Shown: positions 38,091 through 48,531 of the stretch, piece by piece
How the letters are laid out: each line of letters begins with the position of its first letter
Numbering within the stretch: the first letter of the stretch is position 1
Source of the DNA: Mycobacterium basiliense
GTDB taxonomy: Bacteria > Actinomycetota > Actinomycetes > Mycobacteriales > Mycobacteriaceae
Direction: 5' to 3'
DNA: 64,000 nt
Assembly (NCBI RefSeq): GCF_900292015.1
Contig: NZ_LR130759.1
Span: 1,116,001-1,180,000, forward strand
Notes under the pieces: model-generated
Seen by the model: only the letters and a program-made list of their open reading frames with translations
The model's database searches: none
What the model was told of the DNA's origin: nothing
Position numbers and translations under genes: made by a program

Positions 38091-39455
38091 TCAGTACGCC
38101 GCGACGGCCTGTGGATCGCCGCCGCTGGTTGCGGCCGCGTATGCCCCGGCCGCGGCGAAACCAAGCTCCAAGTCGGCCAGGATGTCGTCGATCCCCTCGA
38201 TGCCCACGGCCAACCGCACCAGGCCGGGGCTGACGCCGGTAGATAGCTGCTCTGCGGGGCTGAGCTGGGCGTGGGTGGTCGATGCCGGGTGGATCACCAG
38301 CGAGCGCACGTCGCCGATGTTGGCCACGTGACTGTGCAGTTTCAGCGCGTTCACGAACGCCTTGCCGGCCTCGATGCCACCGGCCAGCTCAAATGAGAGG
38401 ACGGCCCCGGTGCCCTTGGGCGCCAGCTTCTTTGCCCGCTCATGCCACCGCGAACTGGGCAGCCCCGCGTAGTTGACCGACAGTACGTCGTCGTGGGCCT
38501 CCAGGAACTCCGCGACTCGCTGCGCGTTGGCGACGTGTCGTTCGATTCGTAAGCTCAGCGTCTCCAGCCCCTGAGCCACCAGGAATGCGTTGAACGGTGA
38601 AGCGGCCGACCCGTAGTCGCGCAGCAGCTGCACGCGGGCCTTGAGCGCGAACGCCGGTGGCCCCAACTCGGCGAATACCACGCCGTGATAGCTGGGATCG
38701 GGTGTGGTGAATTCGGGGAAGCGCCCCTGGGTCCAGTCGAAGGTGCCGCCGTCGACGATCACACCCGCGATGGCCGCGCCATGCCCGCCCAGATACTTGG
38801 TGGCTGAGTGCACCACAATGTCGGCGCCCTGAGTAAAGGGCTGGATCAGATACGGCGTGGCGACGGTGTTGTCGACGATCAGCGGGATTCCGTTGCTGTG
38901 GGCAACTTCGGCGACCCCGGGGGTGTCCAGGATGTCGATTTGCGGATTGGAGATGGTTTCGCCGAAAAAGGCCTTGGTGTTCGGTCGTACCGCCGCCCGC
39001 CACGAGTCCAGATCGTCGGGGTCGTCGACGAAGCTGACCTCGACGCCCAGCTTTGCCAGCGAATAGTGGAACAGGTTATAGGTGCCGCCGTAGAGGCGCG
39101 GGCTGGACACGATGTGATCGCCCGCGCCGGCCAGGTTCAATATGGCGAAGGTCTCGGCCGCCTGCCCGGAGGACAAGAACAGCGCGGCCACCCCACCTTC
39201 GAGCGCGGCAATGCGCTGCTCGACCACATCGGTAGTGGGGTTGCCGATCCGCGTGTAGATGTTGCCCGGAACCTCCAGACCGAACAAAGCCGCAGCGTGG
39301 GCCGTGTTTTGAAAGGTGTACGAGGTGGTCTGATAGATCGGCAGGGCCCGGGCATTGGTAGCGGGGTCCGGCTGCTGTCCGGCATGAACCTGCTTGGTTT
39401 CGAACGACCAATGCGCCGTTGGATCGGCTTCGGCGTTGTTGTTTTCGGCGCTCAT
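38091..39455 (-). CDS. metC: O-acetylhomoserine sulfhydrylase MetC (MetY)
   Basis: PLP-dependent gamma-replacement enzyme of the Cys/Met metabolism family (454 aa) that makes homocysteine from O-acetylhomoserine and sulfide. Visible: [22 protein letters not shown], the substrate loop [13 protein letters not shown]-stacking region [12 protein letters not shown], and the PLP lysine in [13 protein letters not shown], followed by [21 protein letters not shown]. Start taken as ATG 39455 (MSAENNN) to match the recalled Rv3340; an ATG three codons upstream also exists. It is the first gene of the operon and lies 39 bp after the SAM-IV riboswitch. Confidence 0.97.
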   Translation of the reverse strand: MSAENNNAEADPTAHWSFETKQVHAGQQPDPATNARALPIYQTTSYTFQNTAHAAALFGLEVPGNIYTRIGNPTTDVVEQRIAALEGGVAALFLSSGQAAETFAILNLAGAGDHIVSSPRLYGGTYNLFHYSLAKLGVEVSFVDDPDDLDSWRAAVRPNTKAFFGETISNPQIDILDTPGVAEVAHSNGIPLIVDNTVATPYLIQPFTQGADIVVHSATKYLGGHGAAIAGVIVDGGTFDWTQGRFPEFTTPDPSYHGVVFAELGPPAFALKARVQLLRDYGSAASPFNAFLVAQGLETLSLRIERHVANAQRVAEFLEAHDDVLSVNYAGLPSSRWHERAKKLAPKGTGAVLSFELAGGIEAGKAFVNALKLHSHVANIGDVRSLVIHPASTTHAQLSPAEQLSTGVSPGLVRLAVGIEGIDDILADLELGFAAAGAYAAATSGGDPQAVAAY

Positions 39456-39494
39456 GAGGTGCATTCCCTGTCTGCTCAGGGGCCCGTCATGGCG

Positions 39495-39614
39495 GACCCG
39501 CGCTTGCCGTGTAGCTCGCTGTGGCTACTCAACCTGGTCATCACCCGGGGCACCCCACCGCGGTTGGAGGGTTGCCGGCCAGCAAGCCGGGGCTTGACGC
39601 TGGCGCTCATGACC
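39495..39614 (-). promoter_or_regulatory. SAM-IV riboswitch upstream of metC
   Basis: On the minus strand the region begins GGTCATGAGCGCCAGCGTC and its P1 partner GATGACC lies about 75 nt later, after the GCTGGCCGGCAACCCTCC core and the GGTGGGGTGCCCCGGG arm. A downstream AGGTTGAGTAGCC stem and the GGCAAGCGCGGGTC end match the mycobacterial SAM-IV RNA of roughly 119 nt. SAM binding is expected to reduce expression of metC-metX-methyltransferase. Boundaries are approximate. Confidence 0.93.
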
Positions 39615-39770
39615 GACATGCAGCCTACCGTATGGCGGTTGGGTGATGCCAACTCCCCTGTGCGAGCAGCGCCTTCGCGGGCCGGCGGGAGGCGGCGAAT
39701 GCTCCTAGTAATCTGGCCTGACGAGCAACCGCTCGCCCTTAGCTGACTGCGCTGGAGGAATCGGGCTCAG

Positions 39771-41000
39771 ATGTCCAGTGAAACCAAGATCAAAGTCAAA
39801 GGCCCGCTGGTAGAGCTCGACGGCGACGAGATGACCCGGGTCATCTGGCGGCTCATCAAGGACAAGCTGATTCTTCCGCACCTGGATGTCAACCTGGACT
39901 ACTACGACCTGGGTATCGAGCATCGCGACCGCACCGACGACCAGGTGACGATCGACGCGGCCTATGCCATCAAGAAGCACGGGGTGGGTGTCAAGTGCGC
40001 GACGATCACCCCGGACGAGGCTCGAGTGCAGGAATTCAACCTGAAAAAGATGTGGCTGTCACCCAACGGGACGATTCGAAACATCCTGGGAGGCACGATT
40101 TTCCGTGAGCCGATCGTGATCTCCAACGTTCCGCGGCTGGTGCCGGGCTGGACCAAGCCGATCGTCATCGGACGGCACGCATTCGGTGACCAGTACCGGG
40201 CGACCAACTTCAAGGTCGACCGGCCGGGCACCGTCACATTGACCTTCACGCCCGCGGACGGCAGCGAGCCCATCGTGCACGAGATGGTCTCGGTGCCCGA
40301 GGACGGTGGCGTGGTGATGGGGATGTACAACTTCCGACGATCCATCCAGGACTTCGCGCGCGCCTCGTTTTCCTACGGTCTCAACGCCAACTGGCCGGTG
40401 TATCTGTCTACCAAGAACACCATCCTCAAGGCCTACGACGGCATGTTCAAAGACGAATTCCAGCGCATCTATGAAGAGGAGTTCAAGGAACAGTTCGAGG
40501 CCGCCGGGCTGACCTACGAGCATCGACTGATCGATGACATGGTCGCTGCGTGCCTCAAATGGGAGGGCGGCTACGTCTGGGCGTGCAAGAACTACGACGG
40601 CGACGTCCAGTCCGACACCGTGGCACAGGGCTACGGATCATTGGGGCTGATGACGTCGGTGCTGATGACGGCCGACGGCAAGACCGTCGAGGCCGAGGCC
40701 GCCCACGGCACCGTTACCCGCCACTACCGCCAGTACCAGGCCGGTCAGCCGACCTCCACCAACCCGATCGCCTCGATCTTCGCCTGGACCCGTGGACTGG
40801 CGCACCGCGGCAAGCTGGACACGACCCCCGAGGTCATTGAGTTCGCTCAGCTGCTGGAAGACGTCGTCGTCAAGACGGTGGAGAGCGGCAAGATGACCAA
40901 GGACCTTGCCATTCTGATCGGTCCCGGGCAGCCCTGGCTCAACAGCGAGAACTTCCTGGATGCGATCGCCGAGAATTTGGAGAAGAGGCTGGTCAGCTAG
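39771..41000 (+). CDS. icd1: NADP-dependent isocitrate dehydrogenase Icd1
   Basis: Homodimeric, eukaryote-like NADP-isocitrate dehydrogenase of 409 aa converting isocitrate to 2-oxoglutarate. Seen: [17 protein letters not shown] at the N-terminus, substrate loop [19 protein letters not shown], the metal-binding region [31 protein letters not shown], and [18 protein letters not shown] for the NADP phosphate. A GGAGGAA ribosome-binding site lies 11 bp before the ATG. Orthologue of Rv3339c. Its last 8 bp overlap the end of the convergent hydrolase gene. Confidence 0.98.
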   Translation: MSSETKIKVKGPLVELDGDEMTRVIWRLIKDKLILPHLDVNLDYYDLGIEHRDRTDDQVTIDAAYAIKKHGVGVKCATITPDEARVQEFNLKKMWLSPNGTIRNILGGTIFREPIVISNVPRLVPGWTKPIVIGRHAFGDQYRATNFKVDRPGTVTLTFTPADGSEPIVHEMVSVPEDGGVVMGMYNFRRSIQDFARASFSYGLNANWPVYLSTKNTILKAYDGMFKDEFQRIYEEEFKEQFEAAGLTYEHRLIDDMVAACLKWEGGYVWACKNYDGDVQSDTVAQGYGSLGLMTSVLMTADGKTVEAEAAHGTVTRHYRQYQAGQPTSTNPIASIFAWTRGLAHRGKLDTTPEVIEFAQLLEDVVVKTVESGKMTKDLAILIGPGQPWLNSENFLDAIAENLEKRLVS

Positions 41001-41865
41001 CCGGCGGTGCGACGGCCCGGACATGCGGGCAGCAGTCTTCGATGAAGCTGGTGATCACCTCGGTGATGCGGTCCGGTGCCTCGTACATCGGGACGTGTCC
41101 CACGTTTTCGAGCACGGTAACCCGATGGTCGTCGGGTAGGTGTTTGGTGAAGTGCCGGGTGTATCTGGGTGCCGGGATGATCCGGTCCTTACCGCAGATC
41201 ACCAGATGTGCCGGGACGGCGTTCTCGGCGAGCTCCTGCAGGCCGTGCAGCAGCGATGCCTTGACCAGCAGCTGGAAGTAGGCGGGGCAATGCGCGACAT
41301 CGTCAATGATGCCGCGCAGGTCGGCGTCGTGGACCCCGTCTGGCGACGCGCTGATCGCGTAGGTGGCCAGGCGGCGGCTAAACGGCAACCGCAGCACCCG
41401 CTGCCGAAACGCCCAAGCAAGCACCAGCATCGGAACTCCGAGGATGAACTTGGCGATGACCTCGAACTTGGCCGGGCTCCAGCGGTGCCAGCCGCCGGCC
41501 GGGGCGATGCCGGTGACGGTGCGGGCCCGCCCCCGCCGCTCCAGTTCGAATGCCACCCACCCGCCCAGTGAATTGCCAACGATGTGCGCGGTATCCCAGC
41601 CCAGTTCGTCCATTTGGCGCTCGACGTGGTCGGCCAGGACCGCGGAGGACAGGAACCAGGTGCCCGCCGAGGGGCCGCCGTTGTGGCTGGCCATGGTCGG
41701 GGCGAACACCTCGTAGCGGCCGGTGTCGGCCAACTGCCGAGCCACGGTCTGCCATACCGCCTGGGACAGCAAGAAAGGATGCAGCAGCAGTATCGGCTCG
41801 CCAGAACCCAGGTGGATCGGTGCGCGGGTCGGCACTGAAGGCGAGGAGCCCAGCAGACGTCTCAT
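40993..41865 (-). CDS. Alpha/beta hydrolase, intact (Rv3338/Rv3337 region)
   Basis: Alpha/beta-hydrolase of 290 aa. Oxyanion block [15 protein letters not shown] (about residues 24-38), nucleophile elbow GNSLGGW with the catalytic Ser, acid in CGKDRIIP, and catalytic His in [15 protein letters not shown] 41865 is preferred; extending upstream in frame would run across the divergent trpS start. In H37Rv I recall two shorter adjacent genes (Rv3338, Rv3337) corresponding to the halves of this one, so the gene here seems to be the unsplit ancestor. Substrate unknown. It shares the short 84-bp intergenic space with trpS. Confidence 0.9.
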   Translation of the reverse strand: MRRLLGSSPSVPTRAPIHLGSGEPILLLHPFLLSQAVWQTVARQLADTGRYEVFAPTMASHNGGPSAGTWFLSSAVLADHVERQMDELGWDTAHIVGNSLGGWVAFELERRGRARTVTGIAPAGGWHRWSPAKFEVIAKFILGVPMLVLAWAFRQRVLRLPFSRRLATYAISASPDGVHDADLRGIIDDVAHCPAYFQLLVKASLLHGLQELAENAVPAHLVICGKDRIIPAPRYTRHFTKHLPDDHRVTVLENVGHVPMYEAPDRITEVITSFIEDCCPHVRAVAPPAS

Positions 41866-41886
41866 ATTTCCGACAGTACTAGGTGA

Positions 41887-42981
<1,095 letters not shown>

Positions 42982-42985
42982 GCGT

Positions 42986-44011
42986 TTGACCACGACTGAG
43001 CCGGACAAACCCGGAATCCTCGACAGGTTACGGTCCCGGTACGGGTGGTTCGACCATGCGATGCGCGCTTATCAGCGTTTCAGCGAACAGCGCGGCGCGT
43101 TCTTCGCTGGGGGCTTGACCTATTACACGATCTTCGCGTTATTCCCTTTACTCATGGTCGGCTTCGCCGTGGTCGGATTCGTGTTGGCGCGGCGCCCGGA
43201 GCTGCTCAAGATGATCGACGGCAGGATCCGCGCCACGTTAACGGGCGGGCTGAGCCAGCAGGTGGTCGACTTGATGAATTCGGCCATCGACGCGCGAACG
43301 TCCGTCGGCGTCATCGGCCTGGCCGCCGCGTCCTGGGCGGGCTTGAATTGGATGTCGCACCTGCGGGTGGCGTTGAGCGAGATGTGGGCACATCCGGCCG
43401 AGCGGCTGGGCTTTCTGCGGACCAAACTTTCCGACTTGACGGCGATGGTCGGCACCTTCCTGGTGATGATGGTTACGATCGGGATCACCGCGGTGGGGCA
43501 CCTGAGGCCGATGGCCAAAGCATTGAGCTGGCTTGGCGTACCTGAGCATTCAATCTTCGATGTGCTTTTCCGGATTATTTCGATACTGCTGTCGGTGTTG
43601 GTGTCGTGGCTGCTATTCACCTGGATGATCGCCCGGCTGCCCCGCCAGCCGGGCGGCTTCGCCATCTCGATGCGGGCCGGCCTGATCGCGGCGGTCGGGT
43701 TCGAGCTGTTCAAGCAGGTGGCGTCGATCTACCTGCGGATGGTGCTGCGTAGCCCGGCCGGGGCCGCATTCGGGCCGGTGCTGGGCTTGATGGTGTTCGC
43801 CAATGTCACCGCCTACCTCATCTTGTTCGCTACCGCGTGGGCGGCCACCGCTGACCCACGTTCCCGGCACGTCGCACCTCCGGGCCCCGCTGTCATCAGC
43901 CCGCGAATACAGGTCGACGAAGGCTTGAGTGCGCGTCAGACGCTGGCCGCGATGACCGCCGGAGCCGTGGGTGCACTGACCCTATCCCGGCTGCTTCGCG
44001 GCCGGCGCTAA
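42986..44011 (+). CDS. YhjD/YihY/BrkB-family inner-membrane protein (Rv3335c-like)
   Basis: Membrane protein of 341 aa with about six hydrophobic segments (from GGLTYYTIFALFPLLMVGFAVVGFVLA to LMVFANVTAYLILFATAWAATA) and the family signature FSEQRGAFFAGGLTYYTIFALFPLL near the N-terminus. Family members were once called ribonuclease BN or proposed as lipid or substrate transporters; none of this is certain. TTG start at 42986, 4 bp after trpS, with a GGGGGTAGG stretch upstream that overlaps the trpS end. Its last 4 bp overlap the convergent nagA. Confidence 0.92.
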   Translation: MTTTEPDKPGILDRLRSRYGWFDHAMRAYQRFSEQRGAFFAGGLTYYTIFALFPLLMVGFAVVGFVLARRPELLKMIDGRIRATLTGGLSQQVVDLMNSAIDARTSVGVIGLAAASWAGLNWMSHLRVALSEMWAHPAERLGFLRTKLSDLTAMVGTFLVMMVTIGITAVGHLRPMAKALSWLGVPEHSIFDVLFRIISILLSVLVSWLLFTWMIARLPRQPGGFAISMRAGLIAAVGFELFKQVASIYLRMVLRSPAGAAFGPVLGLMVFANVTAYLILFATAWAATADPRSRHVAPPGPAVISPRIQVDEGLSARQTLAAMTAGAVGALTLSRLLRGRR

Positions 44012-45156
44012 TCTTCCGACTGGTGCCACTCGCCGTTGGCCATCACCGCGCAGACTTGCAGATCGCGTTCCAGCACAACAAGATTGGCGTCCAGACCGGG
44101 GCGAAGTCCGCCGACCTGCGCCAGCCCGAGAGCCGCCGCGGGCGTTGCGGAGGTCATCTGCACGGCGGCGGCCAATGCGTCGGCGTCGCAGCCCGACTCC
44201 GCTACGGTCCGGAAGAGCTGATCCATGGTGGCCGTGCTGCCGGCGATCGTCGCCTTGCCCTGCACCCGCGCCACACCGGATGACACCTCGATCGGAACTG
44301 TGCCCAGCCGATATGTTCCGGCGCCGCATCCGGTTGCGGCGATCGCGTCGGTGACCAGGGCGACCCGGCTGGGGCCGGCGGTCCCGATCACCGCCTGCAG
44401 CACCGCGGGGTGCACGTGTACCCGGTCGGCGATCAATTCGAGCGTCACCGTCGGGTCTTGCGACAAGGCCAATGCGGGTCCGGGCTCGCGGTGGTCCACG
44501 GGTGGCATCGCGTTGAACAGGTGGGTGGCCACCGTCGCGCCCAGGGCAATGGCCCCCCGGGTCTGCTCATAGGTCGCGTCGGTATGTCCCACGGCCACAA
44601 CCACACCCGCGTCGGCAAAGCGGCGGATCGCGTCATCGCTTCCGGGTAGCTCAGGGGCCAGGGTGACCATCCGGATGGTGCCATCGGCGGCGGCGAGCAA
44701 CGTGTCGATTTCGGCCGGGTCCGGTGCCCGCATCTGCGCGGGGTCGTGCGCGCCGCACCGGGCCGGGCTCAGCCAGGGGCCCTCCAGATGGATGCCGGCG
44801 ATGGTGGTTGGCCGGCCCACCCGAATGGCCTCGGACAGGGTGGCCACCGCCGAAAGCAGCTCTGCCGGTGCAGCGGTGACCAAACTGGCCAACATTGTGG
44901 TGGTGCCGTGCCGCAGGTGAAACGTTGCGGCCCGGGCAATCTCGTCTACTGTTCCGTCGATGAACGAGGTACCGCCGCCGCCGTGACAGTGCATGTCCAC
45001 GAAACCGGGCACCACGATGGCGTCGGGGAAATCGAAGTCCGCCGCGGGCGGCGCGCCGGCGCCGCAGCCCCGAATCGTGCGGCCGGCCGTTTGCACCCAT
45101 CCTGGCCGGTACAGCTGCCCGTTGACAGCCACTGCGCTGGCACGGATGAGGCTCAT
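44008..45156 (-). CDS. nagA: N-acetylglucosamine-6-phosphate deacetylase
   Basis: Amidohydrolase-superfamily deacetylase of 382 aa that converts GlcNAc-6-P to GlcN-6-P, for amino-sugar recycling and entry to glycolysis or peptidoglycan synthesis. Metal motif DMHCHGGGG, HLEGPWLSPARCGAHDP for metal and substrate, GHTDATYEQ, HLFNAMPP, and the catalytic Asp in GSTATMDQL. ATG 45156 overlaps the sugI stop codon (ATGA), which fixes the start; a 9-codon upstream extension lies inside sugI. Co-translation with a sugar permease suggests the operon handles amino sugars or sugars. Orthologue of Rv3332. Confidence 0.95.
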   Translation of the reverse strand: MSLIRASAVAVNGQLYRPGWVQTAGRTIRGCGAGAPPAADFDFPDAIVVPGFVDMHCHGGGGTSFIDGTVDEIARAATFHLRHGTTTMLASLVTAAPAELLSAVATLSEAIRVGRPTTIAGIHLEGPWLSPARCGAHDPAQMRAPDPAEIDTLLAAADGTIRMVTLAPELPGSDDAIRRFADAGVVVAVGHTDATYEQTRGAIALGATVATHLFNAMPPVDHREPGPALALSQDPTVTLELIADRVHVHPAVLQAVIGTAGPSRVALVTDAIAATGCGAGTYRLGTVPIEVSSGVARVQGKATIAGSTATMDQLFRTVAESGCDADALAAAVQMTSATPAAALGLAQVGGLRPGLDANLVVLERDLQVCAVMANGEWHQSED

Positions 45157-46556
45157 GGTGTTTCCGTCAGCTCTTCCGGCCACTGCCCGTCGTTTTCCCA
45201 GAAGTACCTGATGTCCTCGAGTTGGCGGCCTTTGGTTTCGGGCGCGAATCTGTACACCACGGTGAAGGCGACGACGGTGAGGACTGCGAATACCGCGAAA
45301 ATTCCTGAGCCACCGAGCCAGTGCAGCATCGTGAGGAAGAAGCCGGCAACGATCGCGTTGGCCGTCAGGGTGGAGGTGAGCATCGCGCTGGAACCCATCG
45401 AGCGCAGCCGGGAGGGGAAGCTTTCCCCGGCGTAAACCCAGACCAGCGAGCCGAATCCGAAGTTGAAGCCGACGATGAACAGCAGTATGCCGCCGAAGCC
45501 GAAGATCAGGCCGGCGGTGTCGCTATTGGCGAAGGTGGTGATCAGCATGGCGTCAGCGCCGACCATCATTGCGATGCCGGACAACAGGATCGGGCGCCGG
45601 CCCCACCGGTCGACCGACATCAGCGAGACAAACACCGCCGACAAGCCGGCCAACTGCACCAGGGCGGGCAGCCCCAGGAGCGCGAAATTTCCGTGGAAGC
45701 CCATGGCGGAAAAGATTCGCGGGCTGTAGTAGATGATGGCGTTGATGCCGGTGATCTGGATGAGAAAGCCGAGCGTGACGACGAACAGCGTGGCGCGCAG
45801 GTACGGGCGCCGCCACATCTCGGAAATCTTGCCGCTGCCTTCGTTGAGGGCGTCGGCGATTTCATCGAGTTGAGCGTCGACGGCGGCCTCCGGCTCTATC
45901 CGCAGCAGCGCCTGACGCGCATCATCGGGGCGGCCCTTGAGCATGTACCACCGAGCGGTATCGGGCATGCGCAGCAACAGCGGTAACAGCAGCATGGCGG
46001 GCACGGCCGCAAGTCCCAGCATCGCGCGCCAGCCGTGCGACTCGGCCAGTGAGTAGCCCACCAGATAGCCGACCATGATCCCGGTGATGGTCGCCACCTG
46101 ATAAGTGGTCAGCAACGAACCACGCACCGCCGTCGGCGCCGATTCGGCAACGTAGACCGGGATCACCACCACCGACACTCCGATGGTCACTCCCAGCAGC
46201 AATCGGGCCACCAACAGCATCGGCAGTGCGACCGCCGAAGCGCCCAGCACGGCGAATACCGCGTAGCCAACGGTGAGTAGCACCGTCGACCGCTTGCGCC
46301 CGATCGTGTTGGCGAGCACACCAGCTCCCAGCGCTCCGAGGATCTGCCCGATCACCGCCGTGGTGGTCAGCAGCTCCTGCTGGTGGGTGGTCAGGCCGAA
46401 GTCCTCGGTGACGAACAGCAGCGCGCCCGCGATGATGGAGAGGTCGTACCCGTAGAGAAGACCAACGCTGGCCGCGGTGAGCCCGACCAGTATTCCCCGC
46501 CGCACGGTCCGCTCAGCTTGTCCGGGCGATATTTGTCGACCTGGCAACGGGAGCAA
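45153..46556 (-). CDS. sugI: MFS sugar/proton symporter SugI
   Basis: Major facilitator of the sugar-porter family, 467 aa, 12 predicted helices. Signatures: LLYGYDLSIIAGALL in helix 1, the loop 2-3 GRKRS basic motif, RLLLGVTIGVSVVVIPVYVAESAP (the sugar-porter P-E-S/R-G-R element region), PDTARWYMLKGRPDDAR after helix 6, GINAIIYYSPRIF in helix 7 (usual Q-Q-x-S-G-I-N-A is altered to QITGINA), and PETKG(R) after helix 12. TTG start at 46556. Coupled to nagA by a 4-bp overlap. Orthologue of Rv3331; the transported sugar is unproven. Confidence 0.94.
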   Translation of the reverse strand: MLPLPGRQISPGQAERTVRRGILVGLTAASVGLLYGYDLSIIAGALLFVTEDFGLTTHQQELLTTTAVIGQILGALGAGVLANTIGRKRSTVLLTVGYAVFAVLGASAVALPMLLVARLLLGVTIGVSVVVIPVYVAESAPTAVRGSLLTTYQVATITGIMVGYLVGYSLAESHGWRAMLGLAAVPAMLLLPLLLRMPDTARWYMLKGRPDDARQALLRIEPEAAVDAQLDEIADALNEGSGKISEMWRRPYLRATLFVVTLGFLIQITGINAIIYYSPRIFSAMGFHGNFALLGLPALVQLAGLSAVFVSLMSVDRWGRRPILLSGIAMMVGADAMLITTFANSDTAGLIFGFGGILLFIVGFNFGFGSLVWVYAGESFPSRLRSMGSSAMLTSTLTANAIVAGFFLTMLHWLGGSGIFAVFAVLTVVAFTVVYRFAPETKGRQLEDIRYFWENDGQWPEELTETP

Positions 46557-46588
46557 AGGCGAGATAGGGCCCAGTCATCCCGCAGAGT

Positions 46589-47836
46589 CTAGTGTTGCGG
46601 CCGTCCGTTCAACGAGCGTGCTACCAGGATCAAACCCAACACGATGACGGCTCCGATGACGGCCACCCCAACCCGTACCGGCAAAGCGTCGGCCGATGAT
46701 ACGAGTCCGGCGGCCTGGGCGCTGTCGGGCCGACGGTCGGCCGGGTTGGTGAGGTGGGGCAGCAGCGTGGGATCGGGCTCGATCAGCGAACCGACCTGGG
46801 TGCCCTGGGGTGTGCTGAAGCCGTAGTCCAGTAGGTGAGCGGCTTGTTCCCACGGTGGGATCGGTTGGCGGGTGCCATGGAGTAGCACCGCAACCAGGCG
46901 CCGTCCGTCGTGGTTGGCCGCGCCCACGAAGGTCTGGCCGGCGTCGTCGGTGTAACCGGTCTTGCCGCCCAGCGCGCCCGGGTAGTGGTAGAGCAGCTGG
47001 TTGTCGTTTTCCAGCTCGTAGCCGGGATGGTCGGCGTGGCCCGGGAAGGGGAAGCTGCGGGTGGCAACGATGTCGGCGAAGGTGGGGTTCTGCCACGCAT
47101 AGCGGTAGAACAGGCCCATGTCGTAGGCCGAGGTGCTCATGCCCGGCCCGTCGAGTCCGGACGGAGTGGCCGCCCGGGTGTCGCGACCCCCCAGCTTGGC
47201 GGCCAGCACGTTGATCTTTTCTAACGCCGTCTGCATGCCCCCGAGCTGCATGGCCAACGCGTACGCGGCGTCGTTGCCCGAATGCATCAACAAACCATGC
47301 AGCAACTGCGCGATGGTGTAAGTGCCGCCGGCGTTGACGCCGACCTTGGTGCCTTCGGCCGCGGCGTCGTCGTTGGTTCCGGCGACCGACTTGTTGAGGT
47401 TCAACTCGTTGATGGCAGCCATCGCCACCAGCACCTTGATGATGCTGGCCGGGCGGTGCCGGCCGTGCGGGTCGCGGGCGGCGAGCACCGCACCGCTGTC
47501 CAGATCGGCCACCAACCAGGCCTCGGCGGAGATATCGCCGGGCACCGGCGGGGTGTCCGGTGCGGTGATGATGTCGCAGCCACCCAACGCATTGCCGCCG
47601 ACCGGCGTCGAGGGCACCGCCAGGGGCAGCGGTGGTTCACCGGCCTGTGGCACCTCGGACGAGTCCACGGCGGGCGGGGTGGACACCTTGTATGGGCAGT
47701 TTTCCGTCCCGGCACCGGCCGCGGGGCCGGGCTCGGCCCTGCCGATCGGTAGCGCGCCGGGCGCGCCCACCAGCGCTGGCGCGGCGGCCATGAAAGCGGC
47801 TGCGGCCAGGCACGATGCGGCACGTATGAAGTACAT
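46589..47836 (-). CDS. dacB1: D-alanyl-D-alanine carboxypeptidase DacB1
   Basis: Penicillin-binding DD-carboxypeptidase of 415 aa that trims the terminal D-Ala of peptidoglycan stem peptides. N-terminal signal peptide ([25 protein letters not shown] in two parts), a Pro-rich spacer to about residue 100, then a serine-peptidase S11 domain with SxxK = SIIK at 131-134, SGN at 186-188 and KTG at 292-294. A C-terminal membrane anchor occupies about 383-405 ([20 protein letters not shown]). The catalytic domain is therefore outside the cell, tethered at its C-terminus. Orthologue of Rv3330. Confidence 0.96.
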   Translation of the reverse strand: MYFIRAASCLAAAAFMAAAPALVGAPGALPIGRAEPGPAAGAGTENCPYKVSTPPAVDSSEVPQAGEPPLPLAVPSTPVGGNALGGCDIITAPDTPPVPGDISAEAWLVADLDSGAVLAARDPHGRHRPASIIKVLVAMAAINELNLNKSVAGTNDDAAAEGTKVGVNAGGTYTIAQLLHGLLMHSGNDAAYALAMQLGGMQTALEKINVLAAKLGGRDTRAATPSGLDGPGMSTSAYDMGLFYRYAWQNPTFADIVATRSFPFPGHADHPGYELENDNQLLYHYPGALGGKTGYTDDAGQTFVGAANHDGRRLVAVLLHGTRQPIPPWEQAAHLLDYGFSTPQGTQVGSLIEPDPTLLPHLTNPADRRPDSAQAAGLVSSADALPVRVGVAVIGAVIVLGLILVARSLNGRPQH

Positions 47837-47917
47837 CGCTGAGCAGACTAGGTGATCGACGGCGGCTTCGCAGGGTGCCGCGCTGTGACTAATGAGACGG
47901 AAGTTACAAAAACTTAT

Positions 47918-47952
47918 TTGACAGTGTCAATAAGGCGTATAACACTGTCAGT
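47918..47952 (+). promoter_or_regulatory. Palindromic operator and promoter of the MerR/VIT-vWA operon
   Basis: TTGACAGTGTCAA (47918-47930) is a perfect palindrome around one base, and ACACTGTCAGT at 47942-47952 repeats the same half-sites, ending 3 bp before the merR ATG. TTGACA at 47918-47923 and TATAAC at 47938-47943 look like -35/-10 elements but with a short 14-bp spacer. Two copies of a dyad flanking a promoter fit autoregulation by the encoded MerR protein. Confidence 0.6.
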
Positions 47953-47955
47953 ACC

Positions 47956-48531
47956 ATGCAGTCTCTTCTCACGCTGTCCGAATTCGCCGCGGTGGCCGCC
48001 AGCGCGGTGCAGGCCTCTGGTGCCGTGCCGGATAACCGCCAGGCCAAACCGATTCCGGCGGAACGGATGATCCGCTACTACACCGCGCGCGGCCTGCTGC
48101 CCCGCCCGGGAACGCGGGGGCGCGCGCTCGTATACGGGCGCACGCACCTGTTACACCTGGTCGCGATCAAGCGCCTGCAGGGTCAGGGGCTGTCTCTGGA
48201 GGAGATTGCCCAGCGTCTGGGGTCGATATCGGCTCAGGAACTGGAGTCGCTGGCGGCAATCCCGGCCACCGCCATACCTGCCGACCTGGATGACCCGGAG
48301 CCGGTCCCACAGACCGCGCGGGCGGCGGGCAGATTCTGGCGGGCCGTGCCGCAAACCGTTGACCTGTCAGCGGCCGCCGGCGCGCAGGCAGTCACCAACC
48401 TTGCCGCCGTCCGGCTTTCCGACACTGTCACATTGCTCATCGACGGGCCGCTTCCAGAACTCGACTGTCTGCACCGCGCCGCCGCGCCGCTGCTGGACCT
48501 TCTCGCCGCCGCTCGAAAGGATTCCCAATGA
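47956..48531 (+). CDS. MerR-family transcriptional regulator
   Basis: DNA-binding regulator of 191 aa. Residues about 30-90 form the MerR winged helix: AERMIRYYTARGLLPRPGTRGRALVYG, then HLLHLVAIKRLQGQGLSLEEIAQRLGSI, the classical R-Y-Y-x-x-x-G-L-L-P-x-P pattern. No metal-binding Cys set and no B12-binding domain follow; the C-terminal half (about 110-191) is unlike known effector domains to my eye. Short direct and inverted repeats upstream suggest autoregulation. Its stop overlaps the next ATG (ATGA), so it is co-translated with the VIT-vWA gene, its likely main target. Confidence 0.9.
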   Translation: MQSLLTLSEFAAVAASAVQASGAVPDNRQAKPIPAERMIRYYTARGLLPRPGTRGRALVYGRTHLLHLVAIKRLQGQGLSLEEIAQRLGSISAQELESLAAIPATAIPADLDDPEPVPQTARAAGRFWRAVPQTVDLSAAAGAQAVTNLAAVRLSDTVTLLIDGPLPELDCLHRAAAPLLDLLAAARKDSQ

